DNA of 64,000 nt from Streptomyces sp. HNM0574 (GTDB lineage Bacteria; Actinomycetota; Actinomycetes; Streptomycetales; Streptomycetaceae). The position numbers were made by a program, and so were the translations under genes. Numbering within the stretch: position 1 is the first letter of the stretch; each line of letters opens with the position of its first letter. Of this stretch, positions 43,245 to 51,793 are shown piece by piece. The DNA lies in assembly GCF_012726235.1 (NCBI RefSeq), contig NZ_JAASAH010000018.1, forward strand, positions 1 to 64,000. Direction: 5' to 3'. The notes under the pieces were generated by a model that searched no databases, was not told the DNA's origin, and worked only from the letters and a program-made list of their open reading frames with translations.

Positions 43245-44471
43245 CTAGTCGGCGAGCGTCAGCCCCTCGGCCACCACGTGCCCGTCGTGCAGGACGGTGC
43301 GGTCGGTGCCGCGGTCCATGACGGCGGAGGTGGGGGTCTCGCCGTCGACGAGGAGGAGGTCGGCGCGGTCTCCCGGGGCGAGGCCGGGGCGGTCGGTGAC
43401 GGAGGTGAGGCGGGGCAGCTCCGGGTCGAGGATCGCGGCGCCGCCGCGGGTGGCGACGGCCAGGCAGTGTTCGACCAGTTCGTCGGCGCGGAAGCGCTGG
43501 GTGAAGGCGAGTTGCCAGGTGCGGTCGAGCATGTCGCCGTTGCCGTACGGGGACCAGTAGTCGCGCTGCCCGTCCTGGCCGAGGCCGACGCGTACCCCGG
43601 CGGCGGTGAGCCCGGTCAGGGGCAGGGAGTGGTGCTGGGCGGGGGCGACGGTGGCCATGGAGATGTCGAGTGCGGCGAACTCCTCGGTCAGGCGGCGGGT
43701 GGTGGCCTCGTCGACGCCGCCGAGGTCGTAGGCGTGCGAGAGCGTGACCCGGCCCGCCATGTCCAGGGCGCGCACCCGCTCCAGGATCAGGTCGGCGCTG
43801 AACACGCCGAGCGTGCCCGGCTCGTGGAGGTGCACGTCGACGGGTGCCTGGTGGCGTTCGGCCAGGTCGAAGAGGATGTCCAGGTGGCGCACGGGGTCGC
43901 GGTCGAGGGTGCACGGGTCGATGCCGCCGACGACGGCGGCGCCGGAGGACAGTGCCGCGTCGAGGAGTTGGGGCACGCCCTTCTCGCGGAGCAGTCCGGC
44001 CTGCGGGAAGGCGATGATCTCGACGTCGGCGCGGTCGGCGTGCGCCTCCTTGGCGGCGAGGACGCCCTCGAAGCGTTCGAGTCCGCAGTCGGCGTCGATC
44101 TGCGCGTAGCTGCGGACCCGGGTGGTGCCGCACGAGATCATGCGGCCGAGGGTGTGGGTGGCCCCTTCGGCGACGCTCCGTTCGGCGTCGCGCCAGTGCG
44201 CGCGGTCGTTCATCACCATCGGCCAGATGCCGGGGGCGCCGGTGTGCGGCCGGAAGGGCAGGCCGAGGCGGGTGGAGTCGAGGTGGCAGTGCACGTCGGC
44301 GAACGCGGGGAGCGCGAGCCGGCCGCGGCCGTCGACGGCCCCGTCCCGTGACGAACTCCCGGTGGCGCGGGCCCGGTTGGGGTCGTGCGGGGTGACGGCG
44401 GTGATCACCCCGTCGGTGGTCTCGATGTCCGAGGGGGCGCCGCCCCAGGGGCGTACGTCGGTGACCAGCAT
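43245..44471 (-). CDS. Cytosine deaminase-like amidohydrolase
   Basis: 408 aa amidohydrolase. Metal-site signatures are ADVHCHLDST (HxH), VDVHLHEPG and LSHAYDLGG (His ligands), and VRVGLGQDGQRDYWSPYGNG (final Asp). The layout is that of the CodA/AtzC branch, whose members deaminate cytosine, isoguanine, creatinine or aminotriazines. The substrate here is uncertain. AAGGAG precedes ATG 44471. It lies 35 bp after another amidohydrolase on the same strand, so the two form an operon behind the GTATAC operator at 46057. It is cytoplasmic. Confidence 0.88.
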   Translation of the reverse strand: MLVTDVRPWGGAPSDIETTDGVITAVTPHDPNRARATGSSSRDGAVDGRGRLALPAFADVHCHLDSTRLGLPFRPHTGAPGIWPMVMNDRAHWRDAERSVAEGATHTLGRMISCGTTRVRSYAQIDADCGLERFEGVLAAKEAHADRADVEIIAFPQAGLLREKGVPQLLDAALSSGAAVVGGIDPCTLDRDPVRHLDILFDLAERHQAPVDVHLHEPGTLGVFSADLILERVRALDMAGRVTLSHAYDLGGVDEATTRRLTEEFAALDISMATVAPAQHHSLPLTGLTAAGVRVGLGQDGQRDYWSPYGNGDMLDRTWQLAFTQRFRADELVEHCLAVATRGGAAILDPELPRLTSVTDRPGLAPGDRADLLLVDGETPTSAVMDRGTDRTVLHDGHVVAEGLTLAD

Positions 44472-44506
44472 GTCGCGGCTCCTTCGTCCGGGGTGGGTGC
44501 GGGGCG

Positions 44507-45988
44507 TCAGTGCGGGGCGTCGTGGTCGAAGGGCGGGAACGTCGGGGGGAAGAGGGTGTCGGCGTCCCTGCGGAGCGTGTCGCGTGCGGAGTAGGCGGCG
44601 CGCATCCGCGCGAACAGGTGCTGGGCGCGCTGCCGCAGGTCCGCCAGGTCGACGCCGGGGATGCCGCCGTCGACCAGGACGGGGCGTCCGGCGACGACGG
44701 AGTGGGTGGCCTGCCGGGCCGTGCCGTTGAGCAGGAAGGTGCGGACGGGGTCGTCCTGGACGCCGTCGCGGATGTCGTCCGTGCGGAAGGCCACGAGGTC
44801 GGCCTGCGCGCCGGGTTCGAGGCGGCCGAGGTCGGGGCGGCCGAGGGCGCGGGCGCCGCCGAGAGTGGCGGCCTCGACGTAGTGCTCGGCGGGTGCGGCG
44901 TCGTGCCGGCCGTCGACGATCTTGGCGAGGTGGATTCCGGCGTCCATGCCGCGCACGAGGTCGGGCGGGAAGGAGTCGGTGCCGAGGCAGAGGTTGACGC
45001 CGGCGCGCCGGTAGCTGCCGAAGGAGCGCAGGACCTCGCCGTAGCGCAGGGAGGTCTGCGGGCAGTGGACGACGGAGACCCCGTGGCGGGCGAGGGTGTC
45101 CAGGTCGCCGCGGTCCTCGCCGTGCACCCGCGGGTGCCGGTCGGTCACGAGCCCGTGCGGGACGAGCAGGCGGGTGCCGAGCAGCCCGGTGCGCTCGAGC
45201 AGGCGCAGGGGCGTCACGCCGTGCCGCCGCTCGGTCAACTCCCGTTCCAGCAGCCCCTGCAGGCAGTGCAGCCGGACGAGGGCGTCGCGGCGCCGGGCGA
45301 CGTCCGCGGTCTCGCGCAGGAGTTCCTCGGTGAGCGTCTCGATGCGGCAGGGCAGCAGCACCCCGTTGACGAGCGGGTCGCCGAGGGACGCGGCGTGGTC
45401 GAGGAAGCGGACGGCGTCGCGCAGTCCCTCGCGGCCGCGTTCCTCGTCGAAGGCGACGTCCCGGCCGCCGTCCGGCAGCGCGATGTTGACGCCGGAGCGG
45501 TAGGCGGGGCCGAGGTAGCCGCGCAGTCCGATGCCGCGGGACTCCTCGGCCATGGCGGTCAGTTCCTCGTAGGGCTCGGCCCAGGAGCTGTGGATCTCGG
45601 AGGCGATCGGCATGTAGGTGGTGATGCCGTGCAGGGCGAGCTGGACGAGGGCGTAGTGGCGGACGGTGCGGCGTTCGGCGGGGGTGAAGACGTCGCGCCG
45701 CCGGTGGGTGAAGTAGTCGAGGGACCACTGGTGTCCGGGGGCGAGGTCGGGGCCGGCCCAGGAGTCGAGGACGAGGTGGTCGATGTCGGTGAGGGCGTCG
45801 AGGTCGATCAGCCCCGGCAGGACGAGGGTGTCCGCGCCGAGGTCCCGGTCCTCGTCGACGTGGCCCGGGTAGTGGCCGCCGACGTGGACGAGGGTGTCGT
45901 CCTCCCAGACGATCTCGCCGTCGCGCAACAGCCGGTGTCCGCCGTGCTGGTGGGCGAGCACGTGTCCGGCGCGCCAGCGCGTCCGCAT
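44507..45988 (-). CDS. Amidohydrolase/chlorohydrolase-like deaminase
   Basis: 493 aa. The metal-dependent amidohydrolase barrel has LPGLIDLDALTDIDHLVLD near the first metal motif, where the canonical HxH reads D-L-D and is followed by DIDHL. Later motifs are LVRLHCLQG, LLVPHGLVTDRHPRVHGEDR, VVHCPQTSLRYG and NLCLGTDSFPPDL (final Asp). It resembles the AtzA/TrzN/guanine-deaminase branch, though the altered first motif may change metal binding. GGAGG precedes ATG 45988. First gene of a two-gene operon with the cytosine deaminase-like enzyme, 68 bp downstream of a GTATAC operator and divergent from the DUF3100 permease. Confidence 0.87.
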   Translation of the reverse strand: MRTRWRAGHVLAHQHGGHRLLRDGEIVWEDDTLVHVGGHYPGHVDEDRDLGADTLVLPGLIDLDALTDIDHLVLDSWAGPDLAPGHQWSLDYFTHRRRDVFTPAERRTVRHYALVQLALHGITTYMPIASEIHSSWAEPYEELTAMAEESRGIGLRGYLGPAYRSGVNIALPDGGRDVAFDEERGREGLRDAVRFLDHAASLGDPLVNGVLLPCRIETLTEELLRETADVARRRDALVRLHCLQGLLERELTERRHGVTPLRLLERTGLLGTRLLVPHGLVTDRHPRVHGEDRGDLDTLARHGVSVVHCPQTSLRYGEVLRSFGSYRRAGVNLCLGTDSFPPDLVRGMDAGIHLAKIVDGRHDAAPAEHYVEAATLGGARALGRPDLGRLEPGAQADLVAFRTDDIRDGVQDDPVRTFLLNGTARQATHSVVAGRPVLVDGGIPGVDLADLRQRAQHLFARMRAAYSARDTLRRDADTLFPPTFPPFDHDAPH

Positions 45989-46056
45989 GGGGCCTCCAGG
46001 GTGGGTGCGGGCCGGTCCGCTCGGGGCCGGCGAGGCGGACCGCGATCGTATCCAGC

Positions 46057-46067
46057 GGTATACCAAA
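46057..46067. promoter_or_regulatory. GTATAC operator upstream of the amidohydrolase operon
   Basis: GGTATACCAAA, 68 bp before ATG 45988. Its flanks (CGGTATACCAAATGCG) are nearly identical to the copy 95 bp away that faces the DUF3100 permease. It fits the palindromic half-site pattern of FCD-type GntR repressors (for example TTGGTATACCAA of UxuR/ExuR). Confidence 0.65.
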
Positions 46068-46151
46068 TGCGAAAGGCAAGATCCGCGACGACCTGAAATC
46101 GCTGATGTCCCAGGCATGGACAGGGAGTTGGCGCACCGTTACACCTTTGGC

Positions 46152-46162
46152 GGTATACCAAA
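46152..46162. promoter_or_regulatory. GTATAC operator upstream of the DUF3100 permease
   Basis: GGTATACCAAA in CGGTATACCAAACGCG, 63 bp before ATG 46226. It is paired with the site at 46057; 95 bp between centres is about nine helical turns, allowing cooperative binding or a loop across both divergent promoters. Confidence 0.65.
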
Positions 46163-46225
46163 CGCGGCGGCCCCGCGGCTCCGCCCGGGCGCGCCGTCAG
46201 CGAACTCCCCGTACCGGAGGCAGTC

Positions 46226-47590
46226 ATGGATCGGACCCCCAGCACACGCACAGCCGGTCCCCCGGCCGGGATCACCCGGTCCCACTGGGTGAGCGCCACG
46301 GTGCTCTCCACCCTCGTCTCCGTCGTCGCCGTGCTCATCGGCGAGCACACCTTCGAGATCGGCCCGGCGGCCGTCGCGCTGTTCCCGATCGTCTGGGCGG
46401 TGCTGCTCGGCGGGATCGTCGGCGTGCAGCGGCTGCGGCCGGTGACCGGCTCGACCCGGGCCGTCTCGACGGTGCTGCTGGAGATCAGCATCGTGCTCTT
46501 CCTCGCCCGGCTGGGCACCGACATCGGGCCCTCGCTGGCGAAGTTCACCCACCTCGGCCCGGCGATCGTGCTCCAGGAGGTCGGGCACATCTTCGGCACC
46601 GTGATCCTGGCGCTGCCGGTCGCGGTCGGGCTCGGCATCGGACGGGCGGCGATCGGCGCCACCTGGTCCATCGACCGCGAGTCGTACCTGGCCTTCGCGA
46701 TCGAACGCTTCGGCGTGCGCTCCCCGGAGTACCGGGGCGTGTTCTCGGTGTGGGTGCTCGGCTCGGTCTTCGGCGCCCTGTACATCTCGCTGCTGGCCGG
46801 AACGCTCGGCAGCATCGGCCTCTTCCACCCGCTCGCGCTCGCGCTGGGACTGGGCCTCGGTTCCGGCTCGATGATGCTCGGCGGCGTGGGCGCGCTGTCG
46901 CTGATCTACCCGGACCGGGCCGCGGAGATCACCGCGCTCGCGGCGCTGTCCAACCTGGTCACCAACCTGGTGGGCTTCTACTCGGGGATCTTCCTGGCGC
47001 TGCCGCTCTGCCGCCGCCTGTACGCCTTCTGGAGCCGGGTGTTCGGCCGCGACGACGAGGGGCGCCGGGTCCGCACCCCGGCGCGCACCGGCGGCGCGGA
47101 GGCCGAGGCCGAGGAGTCGCGCCCGGCGCCCGAGGTGGTGCGGGACCCGGAGCTGGCGACGCCGCCGCGGGTGCAGCTGCTCGCCTACACGGTGGTCGGA
47201 CTCGGCGGCCTGCTGGTCAACGCCCTCGGCACCCAGCGGCTCACCCTCGGCGACGTCGTCGGGACCGCGTTCCTGCTCGCGCTCACCCGGGTGTGCTTCG
47301 CCCTGTCCCGGAAGCTGCCCGCCATTCCGGCCAGCGTGTTCGTGCTCGCCCTCGCCACCCTGCTCTCGGCCCCGTTCGCGCCGACGGGCGCGTGGCTGAC
47401 CGCGACGGTCGGGAACCTGGACGCGATGCTGATCGGCCTGCCGGGGCTGGCGATGGTCGGGCTGACGCTCGGCCGGGACGTGCAGGCGCTGCGCCGGCTG
47501 AGCTGGAAGATCGTCGTGGTGGCGCTGATGACGTACACCTCTTCCTTCATCGCGGCCGCCGCCCTCGGGCAGACGGCGCTGCATCTGTGA
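46226..47590 (+). CDS. DUF3100-family integral membrane transporter
   Basis: 454 aa with about ten membrane helices in two blocks (30-280 and 310-450) joined by a charged loop (ARTGGAEAEAEESRPAPE). Recognisable stretches are FPIVWAVLLGGIVGVQRLRP, GLGSGSMMLGGVGALS and RRLSWKIVVVALMTYTSSFI, characteristic of DUF3100 proteins, which occur beside amidohydrolase and peptidase genes and are thought to be permeases. GGAGG precedes ATG 46226. It is divergent from the amidohydrolase operon, with a GTATAC operator for each. A role in importing the substrate of these hydrolases is inferred. Confidence 0.82.
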   Translation: MDRTPSTRTAGPPAGITRSHWVSATVLSTLVSVVAVLIGEHTFEIGPAAVALFPIVWAVLLGGIVGVQRLRPVTGSTRAVSTVLLEISIVLFLARLGTDIGPSLAKFTHLGPAIVLQEVGHIFGTVILALPVAVGLGIGRAAIGATWSIDRESYLAFAIERFGVRSPEYRGVFSVWVLGSVFGALYISLLAGTLGSIGLFHPLALALGLGLGSGSMMLGGVGALSLIYPDRAAEITALAALSNLVTNLVGFYSGIFLALPLCRRLYAFWSRVFGRDDEGRRVRTPARTGGAEAEAEESRPAPEVVRDPELATPPRVQLLAYTVVGLGGLLVNALGTQRLTLGDVVGTAFLLALTRVCFALSRKLPAIPASVFVLALATLLSAPFAPTGAWLTATVGNLDAMLIGLPGLAMVGLTLGRDVQALRRLSWKIVVVALMTYTSSFIAAAALGQTALHL

Positions 47591-47623
47591 CGCGGTACGG
47601 AGCCCGGGTCGGCGTCCAGTGGC

Positions 47624-49078
47624 TCACGGCACCGGCGGGGTGAACTCCAGCCGGGGCCAGGGGGCGGCCTGTTCGTAGGCGGCGCACACGTCCAGCAGTG
47701 CGCCGTCCGCGAGGTGGCGGCCCATCAGGTGCAGGCCGACGGGGAGGCCCTCGTCGGTGAGTCCGGCCGGGACGGAGGCGGCGGGCAGGCCGGTGAGGTT
47801 GGCGAGCGGGGTGAAGGACGTCCAGTGGTCGGAGCCGACCATCCGGCCGTCGAGGAGCTCGGGCCCCTGGACGCCCACGGGGAAGGCGGCCGAGGCCGTC
47901 GTCGGGGTGACCAGCAGGTCGTAGCGGGCCATCAGCCGCGCGGTGCGGTGGACGACGGACTTGCGGGCGATGTTGGCGTCGGTGAACTGCTCGGCGGTCC
48001 ACGGGGTGCGCAGCATCGCGGTGAGGTGCGGGGAGAGGTCCGCGCCGTGGCGGTCGGCGAGTGCGCGCATGCCGGTCAGGTCGCTCTCGGCGGCGACGGT
48101 CGCGCGGAAGGCCTCGCCGAAGTCCGGCAGCCCCAGCTCCTCGCCCGTCAACTCCTCGACGTCGGCGCCGAGTTCACGCTCCAGCACCCGTACGGCCCGT
48201 TCGGTGACGCGGCGTACCCCGGGGTCGACGGCGACGCGGCCGAGGTCGGGGCTGTAGGCGACGCGGAGGCGCGGCAGGGGGTTGCGCCCTCTCCAGTCGA
48301 CGTCGCCGCAGGGGATGGAGTGCCGGTCGCGCGGGTCGGGCCCGGCCAGTACCGAGAGGAACAGCGCGGCGTCGGCGACGGTACGGGTCAACGGGCCGAT
48401 GTGCTCCACCGATTCCCAGCCGGAGACGCCCGGGAAGCGCGCGTCCCGGCAGCTGGGGTAGACCGGGACGCGGCCCATCGACGGCTTGAAGCCGAAGATC
48501 CCGCACAGTGCGGCGGGCACCCGCACCGAGCCGCCGCCGTCGCTGCCCAGGGCCAGCGGCCCGAGCCCGGCGGCGACGGCGGCGGCCGCCCCGGCGCTCG
48601 ATCCGCCCGGGGTGAGGCGCGGGTCCCAGGGGTTGCGGGTGGGCGGGAAGAGCGGGTTGTGGCCGGTGGCGCTGTAGCCGAACTCGCTGGCGTTGGTCTT
48701 GCCGAGGACGACGGCGCCCGCGGCGACGGACCGTTCGACGACGATGTCGTCCTCGTCCGGCACGAAGTCGCGGTAGGCGACGGAGCAGGAGGTGGTGCGG
48801 ATGCCCGCGGTGCTGATGAGGTCCTTCACGCCGAGCGGCACCCCGGTGAGCGGCCCGGCCGGGCGTCCGGCGGCCAGCTCCTCGGCGAGCCGGCGGGCCC
48901 GGTGGCGGGCGAGGTCGGGCGTCGGGGTGCAGAAGGCGTTCAGGTGCGGGTCGACGTCCTCGATCCGGGCCAGGACGGCGTCGGTCACCTCGACGGGCGA
49001 CAGCTCGCGGTCCCGGACGCGGGCCGCGGTCTCGGTCGCGGTCAGACGGCAGATCTCGTCGCGCTCGGCGGTGTTCAC
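47624..49078 (-). CDS. Amidase-signature family enzyme
   Basis: 484 aa. The Ser-cisSer-Lys triad is Lys85 (GVPLGVKDLIS), Ser160 (PGGSSAG) and Ser184 (GSDGGGSVRVP). Also present are GKTNASEFGYSATG and FGFKPSMGRVPVYP of the amidase signature. The family hydrolyses amide bonds, for example in biuret or allophanate breakdown, aryl amides and Glu-tRNA amidation; the lack of GatB/GatC neighbours excludes the last. GTG 49078 has GAGGA 8 nt upstream. It is probably the last gene of an operon with the ankyrin protein and YncE lipoprotein, and is convergent with the DUF3100 gene. Confidence 0.92.
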   Translation of the reverse strand: MNTAERDEICRLTATETAARVRDRELSPVEVTDAVLARIEDVDPHLNAFCTPTPDLARHRARRLAEELAAGRPAGPLTGVPLGVKDLISTAGIRTTSCSVAYRDFVPDEDDIVVERSVAAGAVVLGKTNASEFGYSATGHNPLFPPTRNPWDPRLTPGGSSAGAAAAVAAGLGPLALGSDGGGSVRVPAALCGIFGFKPSMGRVPVYPSCRDARFPGVSGWESVEHIGPLTRTVADAALFLSVLAGPDPRDRHSIPCGDVDWRGRNPLPRLRVAYSPDLGRVAVDPGVRRVTERAVRVLERELGADVEELTGEELGLPDFGEAFRATVAAESDLTGMRALADRHGADLSPHLTAMLRTPWTAEQFTDANIARKSVVHRTARLMARYDLLVTPTTASAAFPVGVQGPELLDGRMVGSDHWTSFTPLANLTGLPAASVPAGLTDEGLPVGLHLMGRHLADGALLDVCAAYEQAAPWPRLEFTPPVP

Positions 49079-49171
49079 GGGTGCGTCCTCGGGTGCGCGG
49101 GCGCCGGGCGGCGCCGGTACGGGCGGGCAGTGCGGCCGCCGTCCCGGTCGGGGGCCGGCGGCCGTCGCGGG

Positions 49172-50335
49172 TCACAGCACGGCGATGCCGAGCGGGCGCC
49201 GGCCGGCCGGGAGGCGGCGGGTGTCGCCGCTGTCGAGGTCGACGACGGTGATGCCGTCCCAGTAGCCGTCGCGGGTGAAGCCGCCGGTGACGTACGCGGT
49301 GCGGCCGTCCTCGGAGACCTCGGCCGTCTCGTGCGGGCCGTCGAGCGGGATGACCTTCTCCTTGCCGTCCGGGCTGCGGACGGTCAGCGAGGGGCCCTCG
49401 TCGGTGGCCGGGTCGATGGGTCCGGTGCCGACGGCGAGCAGCGTGCCGTCCTCGGTGACGGTCGCGCCGTGCTGGTGGGTGTTGGCGGTCATCCGCTCGA
49501 TCCGCGACTTTCCGGTCCGGGGGTCGACGACGACCAGCCGCTCGCCCTCGAACGGCAGCAACAGGCGTCCGTCGGAGGGGCGTACGGCCGCGTAGTGCGG
49601 TTTGAGCCAGGAGCCGAGTCCGCCCTCGGTGCCGTAGGGCGCGACCTCGATGCGCCGGCTCTTCTCCATCGAGGCGGCGCGGACGACGGTGACGTCGAAG
49701 CCGTCGTGGCCGGTGGCGTACACCTCGGAGCCGTCGCGGGAGACGTCCACGTCGAAGGGGCGCCGTCCGGTCTCCGCGGTCCCGGTGACCTTCAGGGTGC
49801 GGGTGTCGACGGCCTCGACGGTGCCGTCGTCCCCGGGCACGTTGACGCCGACGTAGACGTGGTCGCCGTCCGGCGCGAGCGCGATGCCCATGCCGCCGCC
49901 CCGGTACTCGCCGTACGTCGCGGGGCCGAGGTTGCCGGTCTCGTAGCGGACGACGTCGAGCAGCCTGCGGCGCTCGGTGTCGACGACGGCGACGCCCTCG
50001 GCGGTGGCGACCCAGGCGCGGCCGTCCTCGCCGACGGCCAGACCGTAGGGCGCGGTGCCGACCTTCACCGAGTCGACGGGGCCCTCGTCCGGGTCGACGA
50101 AGGTGACGGTGTCGGCCCCGAAGTCCGTGACGAGCAGGGTGCCTTCGGGGGTGCGGGCGCGGTCGGACGTCTTCGCGCCGGAGTCCGTCGCCTCGGGCTT
50201 TCCTGCCTGTGCGGGCCGTTCCGGACCGTCGGGGGACTCGGCGGAGCCGCAGCCCGTGGCCAGGGCGGCGAGGGCGGTGGTGAGCGCGGCGGCGGCCAGG
50301 GCGCCGCGACGGCCCCCGGGGTGCCGGCGCGTCAC
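49172..50335 (-). CDS. YncE-like beta-propeller lipoprotein
   Basis: 387 aa. GTG 50335 overlaps the stop of the ankyrin gene (GTGA). The N-terminus GALAAAALTTALAALATGCG carries a lipobox with the acylated Cys, so the protein is anchored outside the membrane. Blades of a seven-bladed propeller follow: VTDFGADTVTFVDPDEGPVD, GEDGRAWVATAEGVAVVD, SRDGSEVYATGHDGFDVTVV and SEDGRTAYVTGGFTRDGYWD. Function unknown; similar proteins bind ligands or DNA. It lies in a run of minus-strand genes before the amidase. Confidence 0.87.
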   Translation of the reverse strand: MTRRHPGGRRGALAAAALTTALAALATGCGSAESPDGPERPAQAGKPEATDSGAKTSDRARTPEGTLLVTDFGADTVTFVDPDEGPVDSVKVGTAPYGLAVGEDGRAWVATAEGVAVVDTERRRLLDVVRYETGNLGPATYGEYRGGGMGIALAPDGDHVYVGVNVPGDDGTVEAVDTRTLKVTGTAETGRRPFDVDVSRDGSEVYATGHDGFDVTVVRAASMEKSRRIEVAPYGTEGGLGSWLKPHYAAVRPSDGRLLLPFEGERLVVVDPRTGKSRIERMTANTHQHGATVTEDGTLLAVGTGPIDPATDEGPSLTVRSPDGKEKVIPLDGPHETAEVSEDGRTAYVTGGFTRDGYWDGITVVDLDSGDTRRLPAGRRPLGIAVL

Positions 50336-50925
50336 CGTACGGCCCGCAGGAGTGCGGCGATCTCGCGGAAGCCGAGGCGCTCGGCGTGTTCCAGCGCGGT
50401 GACGCCCTCGCCGTCGGGCAGGCCGGGGGTGGCGCCCGCCGTGACGAGCAGTTCGACGATCTCCTGGTGGGCACGGCCGCCGTCGCCGAGGATGACGGCC
50501 TCCAACAGGGCGGTCCAGCCGAGCCGGTTGACGTGGTCGACGTCGATGTCGGTCTCGCGCAGCAGGGCGCGGACGTAGTCGACGTGGCCGCGTTCGGCGG
50601 CGGGGATGAGGGAGACGCCGCCGAAGCGGTTGCGCAGGGTGAGGTCGGGCCCGGCGGGCAGCAGGACGCGCATCATGCGGACGCTGCCGGTGACGCCGGT
50701 GACCAGCCAGGGGCTGTCGTTGCGGTCGTCCTGCGCGTCCGGGTCGGCACCGGCGGCGACGAGCAGCGCGGCGGCCTCGACGTGGTCGCCGAGGGCGGCG
50801 AGCAGCAGCGGGGTGCGGCGGTGGCCGTCGCGGGTCTCGGTGCCGGCGCCGTCGGCGAGCGCCGCGCGTACGGCGTCGGCGTCGCCCGCCTCGGCGGCGG
50901 TCAGCAGGGCTCGGTCGGCAGGGGA
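50332..50925 (-). CDS. Ankyrin-repeat protein
   Basis: 197 aa with about five ankyrin repeats: ALLTAAEAGDADAVRAALAD, RRTPLLLAALGDHVEAAALL, then VSLIPAAERGHVDYVRALLR, GWTALLEAVILGDGGRAHQE and VTALEHAERLGFREIAALLR. No signal peptide or enzyme domain is present, so it is a cytoplasmic protein-binding scaffold. GTG 50925 is preceded by AGGAG; the frame extends far upstream but those residues are not ankyrin-like. Its stop overlaps the YncE lipoprotein start, so the two are translationally coupled. Confidence 0.9.
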   Translation of the reverse strand, partial: SPADRALLTAAEAGDADAVRAALADGAGTETRDGHRRTPLLLAALGDHVEAAALLVAAGADPDAQDDRNDSPWLVTGVTGSVRMMRVLLPAGPDLTLRNRFGGVSLIPAAERGHVDYVRALLRETDIDVDHVNRLGWTALLEAVILGDGGRAHQEIVELLVTAGATPGLPDGEGVTALEHAERLGFREIAALLRAVR

Positions 50926-51442
50926 CACGGGGAGGCTCCTCGGGTGGATCAGGGCGCGCAGCGCGTTCAGGGTGGTCCGGGTCCTCGTGCGCACCACGAT
51001 GCCGACGCCGGACCTGAGGCCCGCACGGATCCGGGCCGGGTCGAGGACCCGGCGGCACACGGTACGGGGGGCTTTGTGCGCCGCCGGGGGCCGGGTGGGC
51101 GCGCGGCCGGGGGCGCCGGCTCCGTCGCGCGGGGGATGAGGGGTGCGGGAGGTGCCGGGGCGCGGCGCTGGGGTGTTCTCGACGTGCCGCACGGTCAACC
51201 TCCGGAATCCGGCGGGGCGTCGCCGTCCGTCGGCGCCGCCCGCTCCGGGTTCCATGCTGGCCCCGGTGCGGGGCGCGCCGGGTCGGCGTACCGGCTGGCG
51301 GTGCGGGGCGGGTCGGTGGACCCCGGGGTCGGCCGATCGGTTGACCCGGAATCCGGGACGCGGGGCGACAATGCGCGCTGCCGTGCCACCGGCTGGACAT
51401 TGGCCGTGTGCCCCGGGCGCGGGCCGGGCGCAGCATCGCGGT
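50926..51442. other. Intergenic region upstream of the ankyrin operon
   Basis: No gene is supported in these 517 bp, though frames stay open because of high GC. Similar short blocks CGGTCAACCTCCGGAATCCGG (51190s) and CGGTTGACCCGGAATCCGG (51330s) occur about 140 bp apart and may be related regulatory sites or a small duplication. The ankyrin promoter should be here but no clear -10/-35 pair is seen. Confidence 0.35.
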
Positions 51443-51793
51443 ATGCGACACGTACAACTCCCCCTCGCCCGGACCGTGGCCGAGGAGACGCGGCGGCGCC
51501 GGCGGGTGCTGCGCGCGGTGCTGACCGGGGCGTTCCTCGCCACCTGTGTGCTGACCGATCTGGCCGACCACGCCTGGGACCACTCGCCGGTGACGGCCGA
51601 GCCGGAGGCCCTCGGCTACGCGGCGGCCGCGGCGGGCACGTGCGCGCTGTGTGTGGCGAGCGCGGTGCGGCTGCTCCGGCTGTGGGTGCGGGAGCGGGGT
51701 CCCGGTCCGCTTCAGGGGCAGTACGACTCGAGGGTGCCGCGGCGGCGGATGTCGAGCGTGGCGCAGTGGAAGGAGCCGCCGAACGGCGCGTAG
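51443..51793 (+). CDS. Small putative membrane protein
   Basis: 116 aa, unrecognised. A basic N-terminus (RTVAEETRRRRRVLRAVL) leads into two hydrophobic segments (LTGAFLATCVLTDLADHAWD and YAAAAAGTCALCVASAVRLL), then a basic tail. ATG 51443 has no clear ribosome site and may be leaderless. Its last 82 bp are antisense to the amidinotransferase gene, where the reading is probably constrained by the other strand. The gene could end earlier or be spurious. Confidence 0.4.
   Translation: MRHVQLPLARTVAEETRRRRRVLRAVLTGAFLATCVLTDLADHAWDHSPVTAEPEALGYAAAAAGTCALCVASAVRLLRLWVRERGPGPLQGQYDSRVPRRRMSSVAQWKEPPNGA

Noticed and set aside
43245..46136. A 963-codon open frame suggesting one fused amidohydrolase
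   Set aside because: Only the part from ATG 44471 has family motifs and a ribosome site. The upstream part is a shadow of the other amidohydrolase, which is in a different frame.
47714..50578. A 954-codon plus-strand frame opposite amidase and YncE genes
   Set aside because: Same reason: low-complexity GVDGAV-type sequence caused by high GC on the antisense strand.
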